A program made the translations under genes and the position numbers. From positions 1-64,000 of the forward strand of contig CBFDBU010000006.1 in assembly GCA_965603125.1 (NCBI GenBank): a DNA stretch of 64,000 nucleotides, read 5' to 3'. Below are positions 7,932-20,120 of this stretch, one piece after another. The notes under the pieces were generated by a model that searched no databases, was not told where the DNA came from, and was given only the letters and a program-made list of their open reading frames with translations. Each line of letters begins with the position of its first letter. The stretch's first letter is position 1. This DNA comes from JAJRTA01 sp965603125 (GTDB lineage Bacteria > Zixibacteria > MSB-5A5 > GN15 > FEB-12).

Positions 7932-9344
7932 CTACTTTCCCGCCCCGGTGGCTTCCTTTTGGAAAAACGGCTTCCATTTGTCAATGGGCGGTGGCGGCGT
8001 TATCAGGCTGATGACAACTAAGCAGAACAGAGAGACCGCAAGAGCCGGGTAAACCGTCGGTGTCTCCCAGGGTTGCTGCAGAAGCTCCCAGAGAACCGTT
8101 ACCACCATACCGGCCCCGATGGAACTCACACCTCCCGCCACGGTGGCGCGTTTCCAGAAAAATGCTGCCATGACGGCTGGGGTGATTCCCACTCCGTAGA
8201 TCGTGTAGGCATAGATCGCCATTTCCAGAATCCTCTCAAAAAAGCGAACCTGGACAAAGGCGACCACCCCAAGAAGCACCACTACAATCCTGGAATAGAG
8301 CACCATCTTAGCCTGGGAAAGGTCCGGGTTGACGAAGCGCTGATAAATGTCCCGCATGATGTTCGTCGAGGGAACAAGCAGGAAGGAGTCGGCGGTGGAG
8401 ACGATCACGGCCACGATCGCCGCCAGGCACAGGCACCCGACCAGAACGGGCAGTCCGTGGCGCACCGAGTGCAGGATCACCATTTCCGCGTCGATTCCGT
8501 CGAAAAGGGCGCTCCCGACGACCGCCAGAACAACGATCAGACCCTCGACCATGATCGTGCCGATCACCCAGCCGATCACGGCGCGCCGGGCGGTGGACTC
8601 GTTGCGGGCGGAGAAGAAGCGTTGATACATTCCTGACTCGCCAAGCAGGAGCAGCATGGCCGGAAGCGAGTAGCCCAGGGCCTGCAGGAGCGACATACCC
8701 CCCAGAACCTCGAAGTGCGAGTCGGGAAGCGTGCTCACCACGCCGCTCCAGCCTCCGGCGTTGCTTACCAGGTAGGGCAGCGCAACAACCAGACCGGCCG
8801 TCATTATGATCCCGTTGACGACGTCGGTGTAGACGACGGAGACCAACCCCGCCAGTACCGTGTACCCTATGACGAAAACGGCGGTGATGATTATGCCCTC
8901 ATCGACCGAAATGCCGGTGACCAAGTTGAGCACCATTCCTCCCGCCCGGAACTGGTAGCTGACAATGGCGGTGTAGGCGACGATCGTCACCAGCGTACCC
9001 AGCACGCGAGCCCAACTATTGTAGCGCGCTTCGAGAATATCCGGCACCGTGTACTGGCCGAATCGACGCGCTCGCCCGGCGATCAGATAGAGGATCGCCA
9101 GGGCCGCCCAAACCCCGGCGCTGAACCACAGAGCGGAAAGCCCCCTGTCGTAGGCAAGACCGGCGCCGGCGATAATCGAACCGGAGCCGATCCAGGTAGC
9201 CAACAGTGTGCCCACGAGAACCCTGGTCGACAGCCTCCTCCCGGCCACCATGAAGTCGTCCTGAGTCCTGACCTGCCTGCTGCGGTAAGCGCCAACGGCA
9301 ATGAGTATCATCAGGTAAGCGATTATGACCCAGAAGTAGATCAC
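7932..9344 (-). CDS. Sodium:solute symporter (SSS family)
   Basis: This is a 470-residue integral membrane protein with about 13 hydrophobic helices, typical of the SSS family (PutP/PanF type). Family features include the early helix with GRRLSTRVLVGTLLATWIGSGS, which carries residues of the Na+ site, and the later ADSFLLVPSTN helix. It couples sodium entry to uptake of an organic solute that cannot be named from the sequence. The start is a GTG at 9344 with no strong ribosome binding site. It lies 49 bases downstream of uvrA on the same strand, and the two may share a transcript. Confidence 0.92.
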   Translation of the reverse strand: MIYFWVIIAYLMILIAVGAYRSRQVRTQDDFMVAGRRLSTRVLVGTLLATWIGSGSIIAGAGLAYDRGLSALWFSAGVWAALAILYLIAGRARRFGQYTVPDILEARYNSWARVLGTLVTIVAYTAIVSYQFRAGGMVLNLVTGISVDEGIIITAVFVIGYTVLAGLVSVVYTDVVNGIIMTAGLVVALPYLVSNAGGWSGVVSTLPDSHFEVLGGMSLLQALGYSLPAMLLLLGESGMYQRFFSARNESTARRAVIGWVIGTIMVEGLIVVLAVVGSALFDGIDAEMVILHSVRHGLPVLVGCLCLAAIVAVIVSTADSFLLVPSTNIMRDIYQRFVNPDLSQAKMVLYSRIVVVLLGVVAFVQVRFFERILEMAIYAYTIYGVGITPAVMAAFFWKRATVAGGVSSIGAGMVVTVLWELLQQPWETPTVYPALAVSLFCLVVISLITPPPPIDKWKPFFQKEATGAGK

Positions 9345-9393
9345 GTCACGGTTTTCGGCATGGCGCTGAACTCACTGGTTTCGGGGTGTTCAC

Positions 9394-12255
<2,862 letters not shown>

Positions 12256-12440
12256 TGTATCTCCGGCAAAAGAGCAACCGGCAATATAAGCAACAGACCA
12301 GTCATGACAAACAACATTCCGCCGGTCGATATCACATTGTGCCTGCAAATGGCAGCCGGAAGAAGCCGCCTGCCTGCCGCCTCGCTCGCGGCGCAGGCCG
12401 GGAGAGGTTGCCGCCCACGGAACCCGACCACAACACCTTC

Positions 12441-12535
12441 GTCATTCCGGGCTTGACCCGGAATCCAGTCCTGTAGGTCAGAAACCCTGTGGTTCTGACA
12501 CTGAATCCGTCGAAACCGCAGCGGTTTCGACCTAC
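12441..12535. repeat. Palindromic intergenic repeats upstream of the DPP-IV gene
   Basis: Two hairpin units lie side by side. The first (12441-12466) is the GTCATTCC..GGAATCCA hairpin type, which also occurs at 48955-48981 and 63655-63681. The second (12473-12535) is bounded by GTAGGTC and GACCTAC. It holds two smaller palindromes, GTCAGAA..TTCTGAC and GTCGAAACCG..CGGTTTCGAC. They look like REP/MITE-type non-coding repeats. Confidence 0.65.
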
Positions 12536-12558
12536 GACTTGGGGAAACGAGGCAATTC

Positions 12559-12587
12559 TTGACCATTTGAGGAGATTCTTGCATATT
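12559..12587 (+). promoter_or_regulatory. Sigma-70-type promoter of the DPP-IV gene
   Basis: TTGACC (five of six) and CATATT (four of six) are separated by 17 bases. The predicted transcription start is near 12594, about 50 bases before the chosen ATG at 12647. Confidence 0.5.
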
Positions 12588-12608
12588 CAAAATACTGAAA
12601 GACATGAA

Positions 12609-12643
12609 TCATGTTTTTGAAACCTTTATATGGGAAATCTCGG
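12609..12643. repeat. 35-base leader motif shared with 62062-62096
   Basis: This 35-base stretch directly before the DPP-IV start matches the stretch at 62062-62096 at roughly 28 positions without gaps. The second copy also lies just before a gene start. The core reads ..TTATA-GGGAAATCTC. It may be a shared regulatory leader or a repeat remnant. Confidence 0.45.
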
Positions 12644-12646
12644 ATT

Positions 12647-14842
12647 ATGAGACTACGTTATCTCCTATTCTTTCTCTTGTGGGCTGCAAATTCACCGGCT
12701 CTTGCCCAAAGCAAACAGGCTCTCACCCTGGACGACATTTACGTCTCAGACAAGTTTGAACCGGAATCGCTTGAGAATCTGGCATGGATCCCAGGCGCCG
12801 ATGCCTTCACTTTCCTGAAGACCGATGAAACCGACAGCGTGGTATCGATTATCAGGCACGATGTTGTCACCGGCGTGGAATCGGTGCTGGTGGACGGGCA
12901 CCTGCTGAAGTGGCCTGACAGCGACTCACTACTTTCACTGGATGGCTATTCCTGGTCTGATAATGGTTCCCGGCTTCTTATTGAAACCGATATCAAAAAT
13001 ATCTGGCGGCATTCGACCGAGAGCGGAGCCTTTATCTTTGACACTGAGACGAAGACTCTGATACCAATCGTGGTTGCCGAAAAGAAAATGTCCAATGTCC
13101 GGCTATCGCCCGATGGCTCTGCAATCGGGTATGTCTATGAAAACAACCTCTATTCACTGGATATTGAATCGGCTAAAACCACCCAGTGGACACATGACGG
13201 CTCTGATTCGATCATCAACGGCCAGTTCGACTGGGTCTACGAGGAGGAGTTCTTCATATCGTGCGGCTGGGAATGGTCGTCGGATAGCCGCCGGATTGCC
13301 TTTTACCGACTGGACCAATCAGCCGAACCTGAGTTCTCATGGATAGATTATAATCCTCTTCACCAGGAGATGACCACCATAAGATATCCTAAAGCCGGTG
13401 AGTCGGTCGCATCTGTCAAGATCGGCGTCATTGATCTGGAGGATGGTGGGGTCATATGGATGGACATTGGTGCCGAAACAGACATCTATATACCGCGCAT
13501 CAAGTGGACCAAAGACCCGCACTGCTTGAGCATCCAGAGACTGAATCGTCAACAAAACCAATTGGAACTACTTTTGGCCGACGTTCGAACGGGGAAAACT
13601 AAAACGGCCCTGGTTGAAACCGATTCTTGCTGGATTGATGTACACGATAATCTCATTTTCCTCGAAGATAGCGACAGATTCCTCTGGACCTCGTCACGCG
13701 ACGGGTACTGCCATATCTACCTGTACCGATTGTATGAGGGAATGGAAAAACAACTCACCACCGGTGAGTGGGAAGTCAGCACCGTATACGGTGTTGACGA
13801 AAAAAGTGCCATGGTTTTTTATTCATCCAATCAGACCGAAAGCATCAGCCGCACCGTTCATGCCGTCAGCCTGGATGGATCAAAACAAAGAGCGGTGGCA
13901 ACCAAGACCGGCTGGCACAGGCCCACCTTCTCCTCTGACTACCGGTTGTTTGTCGATCAATGGTCGGATGCCCGGACACCTACAAAAACTCTCCTTTGTT
14001 CGCCGGACGACACCGTTATTCGAACCCTGGTCGAAAACAGAATAGAAGAACTCGAAAATCACGAACTGTCCTATCCGGAGTTCTTCAAGGTCCGAACAAC
14101 CGACGGCGCTTTGCTGGATGCCAGTATCATCAAACCTCCTGATTTTAACCCCAACAGGAAATACCCGGTAGTAGTCAGATGTTATGGCGGACCGGGAGGA
14201 CGAATAGTATTAAATGCGTGGGGTGGCAACGGTTTCCTCTGGCGTAACTTACTCGCGCAGCATGGTTATATTGTATTCTCTATTGACAACCGGGCCATCG
14301 GCGGACAAGGCAAACAACTGGCCAATCTGGTGTGGCACAACCTTGGAAAATGGGCCGTCCATGATCAGATCGAAGGCGCCAAATACCTGGCATCGCTCCC
14401 CTATGTAGACGCCGATAGAATAGGTATCTATGGTTGGAGTTTTGGTGGGTACCTGACCCTCTTGGCCATGACGGTTGGGGCTGACTATTTCGCGACCGGT
14501 ATATCCGGAGCTCCGGTCACATCGTGGGAACTTTATAACAATATCTATACCGAAAGATACATGGGCACCCCCGAAGAGAATTCTAATGGCTATGACTCAG
14601 CGTCGGTCTTCACCTATGTGGACAGGTTGAAAGGAAATCTGCTTATCGTCCACGGTGCTTGCGATGACAACGTGCATGTTCAGAACACCATGCAACTGGC
14701 TGAGAAACTGCAGAAGGCCGGTAAGCAGTTTGATGTGATGCTCTATCCCAACCAGGATCATTCTGTCACCAGCGACAATGACGACAAGACAGAATTACAT
14801 CTATACAGGTTGTTTACAGACTATATCCTGGAGAACCTGTGA
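12647..14842 (+). CDS. Dipeptidyl-peptidase IV-like S9 serine peptidase
   Basis: This 731-residue protein (from the ATG at 12647) has a cleavable signal peptide ending near SPALAQ. It then has the S9B layout of an N-terminal beta-propeller (DPPIV_N) and a C-terminal alpha/beta-hydrolase domain. The DWVYEEEF motif supplies the two glutamates that bind the substrate amino terminus in DPP-IV. The catalytic serine is in GWSFGGYL (about residue 598), followed by HGACDDNVH and NQDHSV for Asp and His. An in-frame ATG at 12611 lies inside a repeated leader motif and would extend the signal peptide, so it was not chosen. The gene looks more AT-rich than its neighbours, which may indicate transfer. Confidence 0.93.
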   Translation: MRLRYLLFFLLWAANSPALAQSKQALTLDDIYVSDKFEPESLENLAWIPGADAFTFLKTDETDSVVSIIRHDVVTGVESVLVDGHLLKWPDSDSLLSLDGYSWSDNGSRLLIETDIKNIWRHSTESGAFIFDTETKTLIPIVVAEKKMSNVRLSPDGSAIGYVYENNLYSLDIESAKTTQWTHDGSDSIINGQFDWVYEEEFFISCGWEWSSDSRRIAFYRLDQSAEPEFSWIDYNPLHQEMTTIRYPKAGESVASVKIGVIDLEDGGVIWMDIGAETDIYIPRIKWTKDPHCLSIQRLNRQQNQLELLLADVRTGKTKTALVETDSCWIDVHDNLIFLEDSDRFLWTSSRDGYCHIYLYRLYEGMEKQLTTGEWEVSTVYGVDEKSAMVFYSSNQTESISRTVHAVSLDGSKQRAVATKTGWHRPTFSSDYRLFVDQWSDARTPTKTLLCSPDDTVIRTLVENRIEELENHELSYPEFFKVRTTDGALLDASIIKPPDFNPNRKYPVVVRCYGGPGGRIVLNAWGGNGFLWRNLLAQHGYIVFSIDNRAIGGQGKQLANLVWHNLGKWAVHDQIEGAKYLASLPYVDADRIGIYGWSFGGYLTLLAMTVGADYFATGISGAPVTSWELYNNIYTERYMGTPEENSNGYDSASVFTYVDRLKGNLLIVHGACDDNVHVQNTMQLAEKLQKAGKQFDVMLYPNQDHSVTSDNDDKTELHLYRLFTDYILENL

Positions 14843-14923
14843 CGGACGAGAACAACCCGGATGGAAACCGACAATTACCGAAAGCGGTTCTTGTTCATTC
14901 GTCACCGTCCGGTAGGCCGGGGC

Positions 14924-16201
14924 CTATCCCTCGTCCATTTTCTCCACGATCTTAGTGATCTTTTCCCGGGCCTTGTGGGCCAATTTGGAGTCGGGGAACA
15001 TGGTTGTAATTAGCTGGTAGTATTCGATGGCCTTGTCGTAATCCTTCTGTTTCTTCTCGCAGATCTCGGCCGCTTTATATAATGCCCGGGCGGCCTCGCC
15101 ATAGGCCGGAAATTGGGTGGCTATCCTTGCATGTTGCGCGGCTGCGGCCAGTGGGTCCTTGAGCCTGTCGAGATAGATTTTGGCTGATTCTTCTAATGCC
15201 TTGATGCCCCGATTGTCGCCGGGGTAGTTGTCGACGATCTCCACATATACGCCGATGGCGGTCCGGTACGCTTTCAGTTTTTCGGCGTTCAAGGCGGCAA
15301 TGGCAAGCAGGGCCTCAACCGCCTTGTCGTGCTGCGGTCTGTCCGTGACCAGCCTGCGATAGTCGGCAATGGCGCCGTCGTAATCCTTGAACCTGGACGC
15401 CTTTATCCGCGCGCGCGCGTAGACGGCGGCGGCGGCGTGATCACTTCCGGAGTGATTTTCCACCACGTCGGTCAGCACCTCCGCGGCACGCTCGAAATCC
15501 TTGATCTTCTCGCTCAGTATCGTGGCGCGGTGGTATTTGACACCGGGCAGTTTGTCGCTGTCGGGATAGAGCCGTTCGTATTTCAGATAGGAGGCGACAG
15601 CCGCTTCGGCCTTACCCTTAGCCGCGTAAGTGTCGGCGATCCATAGTTGGATCTCCTCGCTTCGGGCATCATCCTTAAACCGGGTCACGAAATCGCCAAA
15701 CTCGACAAGCAACCAGTCGTAGAGTTTTGATTGATCAAGACCATAGAGAAAGGCCACGTAGCGATAACGCCGATCCGCCAAACCGCCGCCCGCAAAGTCA
15801 CCGTCGATAATCCGGGCCAGTTCTTCCTTCTTGTCCTTGTAGCCCCTGTTTCTGAAAATGATCTTGTGAGCCGCCTCGACCGCCGAAGGGTGAACATCGG
15901 AGCCGGGATACAGGTACAGCGTCTTGAAAAGCGCCGCCAGCGCCCGGTGTTCTTTTCCTCTCTCGAGGTAGACCTGGGCCAGGAGATAAGAGGCCTCGGC
16001 GGCATGGTCATCCTGCGGGAACAGGCGCATGAAAGTCTCGAGTTCTGCGGCAAGAAACCCGCTCAGCTCTTTCTCATGCTGATTGTAGACGGATTTGACA
16101 TATTCGAAATAGCTGTCGGCCGTGTAGGCCGAACCGATTGCGACGCTGCCGAAATGTACACACAGCAGCATCAGGGCCACTCTTACAAGCTTTGATCTCA
16201 T
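14924..16201 (-). CDS. Secreted tetratricopeptide-repeat protein
   Basis: This is a 425-residue protein with a signal peptide (about residues 1-25) followed by roughly ten TPR-like helix pairs. Examples are AEASYLLAQVYLERGKEHRA and ARALYKAAEICEKKQKDYD. The repeats resemble those of periplasmic YbgF/BamD-type scaffold proteins, so a role in envelope protein assembly is possible but not shown. An AGGAGAGG precedes the ATG at 16201. It is divergent from the decarboxylase operon and convergent with the DPP-IV gene. Confidence 0.85.
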   Translation of the reverse strand: MRSKLVRVALMLLCVHFGSVAIGSAYTADSYFEYVKSVYNQHEKELSGFLAAELETFMRLFPQDDHAAEASYLLAQVYLERGKEHRALAALFKTLYLYPGSDVHPSAVEAAHKIIFRNRGYKDKKEELARIIDGDFAGGGLADRRYRYVAFLYGLDQSKLYDWLLVEFGDFVTRFKDDARSEEIQLWIADTYAAKGKAEAAVASYLKYERLYPDSDKLPGVKYHRATILSEKIKDFERAAEVLTDVVENHSGSDHAAAAVYARARIKASRFKDYDGAIADYRRLVTDRPQHDKAVEALLAIAALNAEKLKAYRTAIGVYVEIVDNYPGDNRGIKALEESAKIYLDRLKDPLAAAAQHARIATQFPAYGEAARALYKAAEICEKKQKDYDKAIEYYQLITTMFPDSKLAHKAREKITKIVEKMDEG

Positions 16202-16541
16202 ATCATTACCTCTCCTGTTCTACCGTTAGCGAGTGATACAACCAATCCCAAACTACGACCGGCGCACCGACAGTCAAGTCCAAAACGGCGTTCGTGTCGG
16301 CAGCTGGGGCGGCGGAAATGCAAGTCAGGGCATCGCTTAACGGGCTGTTTTTTACTGCTGTTTTGCCTGTTCACTTTCTGGAGCAATCCCGCGAAAAATT
16401 CGGCAGATCCTTGATAGTTGGGCGCGACTGTAGTATACTGTGAAGTAGTGTGTTGGATGTAGATCTCGGTCGAGAACGCTGCTCTGCCAGTCGGGAGATG
16501 TCCGCCGGGATCAGGCTGGTCCGGCATAGGAGGACCCCGGT
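16202..16541. other. Intergenic region between divergent genes
   Basis: No gene was seen here. The region holds the sigma-70 promoter at 16411-16439 for the decarboxylase operon and a strong AGGAGG at 16528-16533 before its first gene. A promoter for the divergent TPR gene was not recognised. Confidence 0.6.
16411..16439 (+). promoter_or_regulatory. Sigma-70 promoter of the Na+-decarboxylase operon
   Basis: TTGATA (four of six) and TATACT (five of six) with an exact 17-base spacer. The predicted start of transcription is near 16446, leaving a leader of about 95 bases. Confidence 0.7.
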
Positions 16542-16754
16542 TTGGAATCTTTAGATCTGCTTTTGATATGCATTTCGGCATTCGTGTCTGTATTCTGTCT
16601 GCTGGCGGGGCTGGCGCTGGTGATGCGAATCATTATTTTCGTTTTCCCGCAGAAGGAAGCCGCAGTCGACGCCGCCATGATCGCAGCCATAACTTCAACA
16701 GTGTCCGCGCTATATCCGGGAACAAGCATTACCAAGGTTGAGGAGATAAAATGA
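16542..16754 (+). CDS. oadG: OadG-like gamma subunit of a Na+-translocating decarboxylase
   Basis: This 70-residue protein has one N-terminal membrane helix (about residues 8-34) followed by a short cytoplasmic tail, as in the gamma subunits that join the alpha carboxyltransferase to the membrane beta subunit. It starts with TTG at 16542, eight bases after a strong AGGAGG, and its stop overlaps the alpha-subunit ATG by four bases. The sequence itself is too short for a firm family match; the call rests mainly on size, topology and position. Confidence 0.75.
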   Translation: MESLDLLLICISAFVSVFCLLAGLALVMRIIIFVFPQKEAAVDAAMIAAITSTVSALYPGTSITKVEEIK

Positions 16755-18592
16755 TATTCACAGAGAAGGCCAGGAAGATCCGGGTCATGTTCACCACGTT
16801 CCGCGACGGACTGCAAAGTTCGTTCGGTGGCAAGGTTCGTCTGATCGATATACTTCCGGCGATGAAGCGGTCGGCGGAACTCGGCATCCATCATTTCGAA
16901 TTCGGCGGCGGGGCGCGTTACCAGGCGCCGCTGATGTATCTCGGTGAGGATCCGTTTGAAGACATGAAGAAGATGCGCGAGGCAGTCGGTCCCGATGTCG
17001 ATCTTCAGATCCTTACCCGTTCAGTTTCCGGTGTCACTCTGACCACGCAGTCCATGGAGGGTTTGACTCTCCAGGGAAAACTGATGAAGGAATACGGCAC
17101 CACCTGGGATCGCAACTTCGACTACATGAACGATGTCGACAACCTGATCAAAACAGGCCAGCCGATTGTCGATGCCGGGATGCATCACCAGGTCTGTATC
17201 GCTCTGATGGGTATGCCGTTCCACTCGGACAAGGTACACACCGCCGAGTTCTACTACAACATCGGCAAACGTCTTCTCGACAGCAGTATGCATATCGACA
17301 GTATCTGCCTGAAAGACGCCAGCGGAACCACCGACCCGAAGACTATCTATGATACGGCGGTGGCTCTCAGGAAAATCATGCCGCCGGAAATGCCGCTGTG
17401 GCAGCACACTCACGACACGGCCAGCATGGCGGTGGCCTGCTACATGGCCGGGATCGAGGGCGGGGTCAACGGTATCGACCTCTCGGTTCGACCGATGGCT
17501 TCCGGTACCGTTCAGCCCGACGCGCGCTCGATGGATCACGCTCTCAAGGGCACCGGCTACTCTCTTGATATTGATGTCTCGAAGATCGGCGAGATCGAGG
17601 ATATGCTCAACGAGTCCATGGCCGATTACGCCTTCAACCCGACTACCACCACCGCCGACGCCCGTGTTCTCGGGTTCCCGATGCCGGGCGGCGCCATCGG
17701 GCCGAATGTCCACATGATGGCCAAGGCCGGTATTCTGGACAAGTACACTGATGTCCTCTCTGAGTTCCCGATCGTGGTGGAAGCGGGCGGCGCCTGGACC
17801 AGCGTGACGCCCGGCAGTCAGCAGTACTGGCTGCAAGCGTTCAACAATGTGCTGTACGGACGGTGGAAAAAGATCGACCCTGGATTTGGCAAAGCGGTGC
17901 TGGGCTATTTCGGCAAGACACCATTGCCACCGGATCAGGAAGTTGTGAAAGCCGCTTCCCGGCAATTGGAACAGCCGGTGTTTGACGGTGACCCGCTGGA
18001 AGCAGCGCCGAAGAACATTGATGCCGCCAGGGCTGCCCTACAAGAGCGCAACCTTCCGGTTAACGATAAGAACGTCTTCCTGGTTCTCGGCCAGATGGTC
18101 CCGGGCAAGAAGATCGAGGTCAACGAAGGTATCCGTTTCCTGACGGGCAAATCGAAAATCGACGTCCCTCTGAAAAAGAAAGAGGAACCCAAACCAGCTG
18201 CCGCGCCGGCAGCGGCGACGGAACCGGCCCCGGCCATTACCGGCCCGGTTACTTCGCGCTGTACCGTGGACGAGAACGGAGCCAGGCGGACATTTGTAGT
18301 CACGATAGAGCCTGCAGGCGGATCCTCCATCCCCCCTCCGGTCGCGGCCCCGGCAGTTCCCGCAGCCTCGAACGGCACGACGGTTCACTCGTCTTTCGCG
18401 GGACTGGTTGAAGTCGTGGACATCATGGTCAAGACCGGCGACCTGGTAATCAAGGGTCAGGTGGTGGCGGCTATTGAAGCGATGAAGGCCAAGCATGAAA
18501 TCAAGGCACCCTGTGACGGTAAAGTGACCGGCGTCAACGTCCAGATCGGCGATGAGATTGACTCCTCCAGGCCGATCATGACTATCGCGTAA
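16751..18592 (+). CDS. oadA: OadA-like biotin-dependent carboxyltransferase, alpha subunit
   Basis: This 613-residue protein has an N-terminal HMGL/PYC carboxyltransferase domain (about residues 1-300, FRDGLQSSFGGKV, CLKDASGT, HTHDTA). A PYC_OADA-type domain follows, then an Ala/Pro-rich linker (about 475-535) and a C-terminal biotinyl domain with EAMKAKH, the biotin Lys being about residue 579. It moves the carboxyl group of its substrate onto biotin. It sits between gamma and beta subunit genes, so a Na+ pump is likely. The usual OadA 'LLRGQNxxGYxxY' region is replaced by a different motif around LTRSVSGVTLTTQS, which marks a divergent subfamily. Oxaloacetate is the likeliest substrate but is not proven. 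Confidence 0.9.
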   Translation: MIFTEKARKIRVMFTTFRDGLQSSFGGKVRLIDILPAMKRSAELGIHHFEFGGGARYQAPLMYLGEDPFEDMKKMREAVGPDVDLQILTRSVSGVTLTTQSMEGLTLQGKLMKEYGTTWDRNFDYMNDVDNLIKTGQPIVDAGMHHQVCIALMGMPFHSDKVHTAEFYYNIGKRLLDSSMHIDSICLKDASGTTDPKTIYDTAVALRKIMPPEMPLWQHTHDTASMAVACYMAGIEGGVNGIDLSVRPMASGTVQPDARSMDHALKGTGYSLDIDVSKIGEIEDMLNESMADYAFNPTTTTADARVLGFPMPGGAIGPNVHMMAKAGILDKYTDVLSEFPIVVEAGGAWTSVTPGSQQYWLQAFNNVLYGRWKKIDPGFGKAVLGYFGKTPLPPDQEVVKAASRQLEQPVFDGDPLEAAPKNIDAARAALQERNLPVNDKNVFLVLGQMVPGKKIEVNEGIRFLTGKSKIDVPLKKKEEPKPAAAPAAATEPAPAITGPVTSRCTVDENGARRTFVVTIEPAGGSSIPPPVAAPAVPAASNGTTVHSSFAGLVEVVDIMVKTGDLVIKGQVVAAIEAMKAKHEIKAPCDGKVTGVNVQIGDEIDSSRPIMTIA

Positions 18593-18604
18593 GAGGCCCC
18601 GTCG

Positions 18605-19930
18605 ATGGAGAACTTTCTGGAACTATTTCAGCGGTCCGGTTTTACCAACCTGAGTTGGGGCAACTGGGTCATGTACGCGGTAGCGAGTACCCTGATTTAT
18701 CTTGCCATCGTCAAGAAGTATGAACCGCTTCTGTTGATCCCGATCGGGTTTGGGGTTCTTCTGGCCAACCTGCCGTTGGGAAACATGGGTTCGACAGTTG
18801 ACATCGTTGCACAATTGCCGGAGAATGTTCGGGCCCTCATTGCCGGCCTGCCGGGGAATTATCCCGAAGAGATCAAGTATCTGCTCAAAGACGCACCGTT
18901 CGATTTTCTCACCTTTGAACGTCTGAAGGAAATCGGTACGGCCACTGCTGTAAGTGTTGATCCCCTGATTTCCGCCTTGTCCGAACTCGGCAGAGACTTC
19001 AAACCGGGCGTTGTAGAACTGATGTATACCGTCGGGATCAAGACAGAATTGCTTCCCCCCATTATCTTCATGGGAGTTGGGGTCCTGACGGATTTCCGTC
19101 CCCTGCTGGGTCGACCGCTCACTTTCCTGCTGGGTGCGGCGGCGCAACTGGGCATTTTCGTTGCGGCACTTGGCGCCGCCCTACTCTTGGACTTTAATTT
19201 CAAGGAAGCCGCCAGCATTGGTATTATCGGCGGCGCGGATGGACCAACCTCGATCTTCCTGACGTCACAGTTGGCGCCGCACCTGCTGGGCCCGGTGGCG
19301 GTTGCAGCATACAGCTATATGTCGCTGGTGCCGGTTATCCAACCCCCGATTATCCGCATGCTGACATCGAAGAAAGAGCGCGCTATCGATATGCCACAGG
19401 AGATTAAGGTCTCAAAGACGGCTGTCATCATATTCCCGATCGTAACCGGCATTCTGGCCTCGCTGGCGATTCCCTCAAGCGCTCCCCTGATCGGCATGCT
19501 GATGTTCGGTAACCTCCTGCGTGAATGCGGCGTCACCGAGAGGTTGCGAAGAACCGCCGGGGGCTCATTGATAAATACCGTGACGATCTTCCTCGGTCTC
19601 ACGGTAGGCGCCACCATGGACGCCGAACATTTTCTTACGCACAGGACGGTGCTGATTCTTGTCCTCGGCGCGGTGGCGTTCTCGTTCTCGACTGCCGGCG
19701 GCGTAGCTTTTGCCAAGTTCATTAACCTCTTCCTGAAGAAAAAGATCAACCCCTGTATTGGCGCTGCCGGTGTCTCGGCGGTGCCGATGTCCGCTCGGGT
19801 GGTGCAGAAGTTAGTTTCCGATGAAACGGATGGTGATGTCAATCCGCTTATGTCGGCCATGGGTCCCAACGTGGCGGGGGTTATTGGTTCAGCAGTGGCC
19901 GCGGGAGTTTTCCTGACACTGCTGGGCTGA
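18605..19930 (+). CDS. oadB: Na+-translocating decarboxylase beta subunit (OadB family)
   Basis: This is a 441-residue membrane protein with about ten hydrophobic helices. It carries the family's conserved regions: GVGVLTDFRPLLGRP in the first half, and the ion-site loop GGADGPTSIFLTSQLAP with the essential Asp. It decarboxylates carboxybiotin and uses the energy to export Na+. It starts 12 bases after the alpha gene and completes the gamma-alpha-beta operon. Length and motif order match OadB, MmdB and GcdB, which cannot be separated by this subunit alone. Confidence 0.93.
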   Translation: MENFLELFQRSGFTNLSWGNWVMYAVASTLIYLAIVKKYEPLLLIPIGFGVLLANLPLGNMGSTVDIVAQLPENVRALIAGLPGNYPEEIKYLLKDAPFDFLTFERLKEIGTATAVSVDPLISALSELGRDFKPGVVELMYTVGIKTELLPPIIFMGVGVLTDFRPLLGRPLTFLLGAAAQLGIFVAALGAALLLDFNFKEAASIGIIGGADGPTSIFLTSQLAPHLLGPVAVAAYSYMSLVPVIQPPIIRMLTSKKERAIDMPQEIKVSKTAVIIFPIVTGILASLAIPSSAPLIGMLMFGNLLRECGVTERLRRTAGGSLINTVTIFLGLTVGATMDAEHFLTHRTVLILVLGAVAFSFSTAGGVAFAKFINLFLKKKINPCIGAAGVSAVPMSARVVQKLVSDETDGDVNPLMSAMGPNVAGVIGSAVAAGVFLTLLG

Positions 19931-20120
19931 TCGGTTGAGCGGCGGCAAATCGCCTGCCGGGTGAACTCCGCGGCTGCAGCGAGCACTACGCAGTTGCCAA
20001 TTCCTGATGTAGGGCGGTTCACGAAAAAGAAACAACCGTAGCCTGGAGCGAGCTCGGCGCGTGGTTGTCAAGAAGGATAATGGATTGTCCGGTAGGTGAT
20101 CGAAGAGGCGGCGATGCCGG

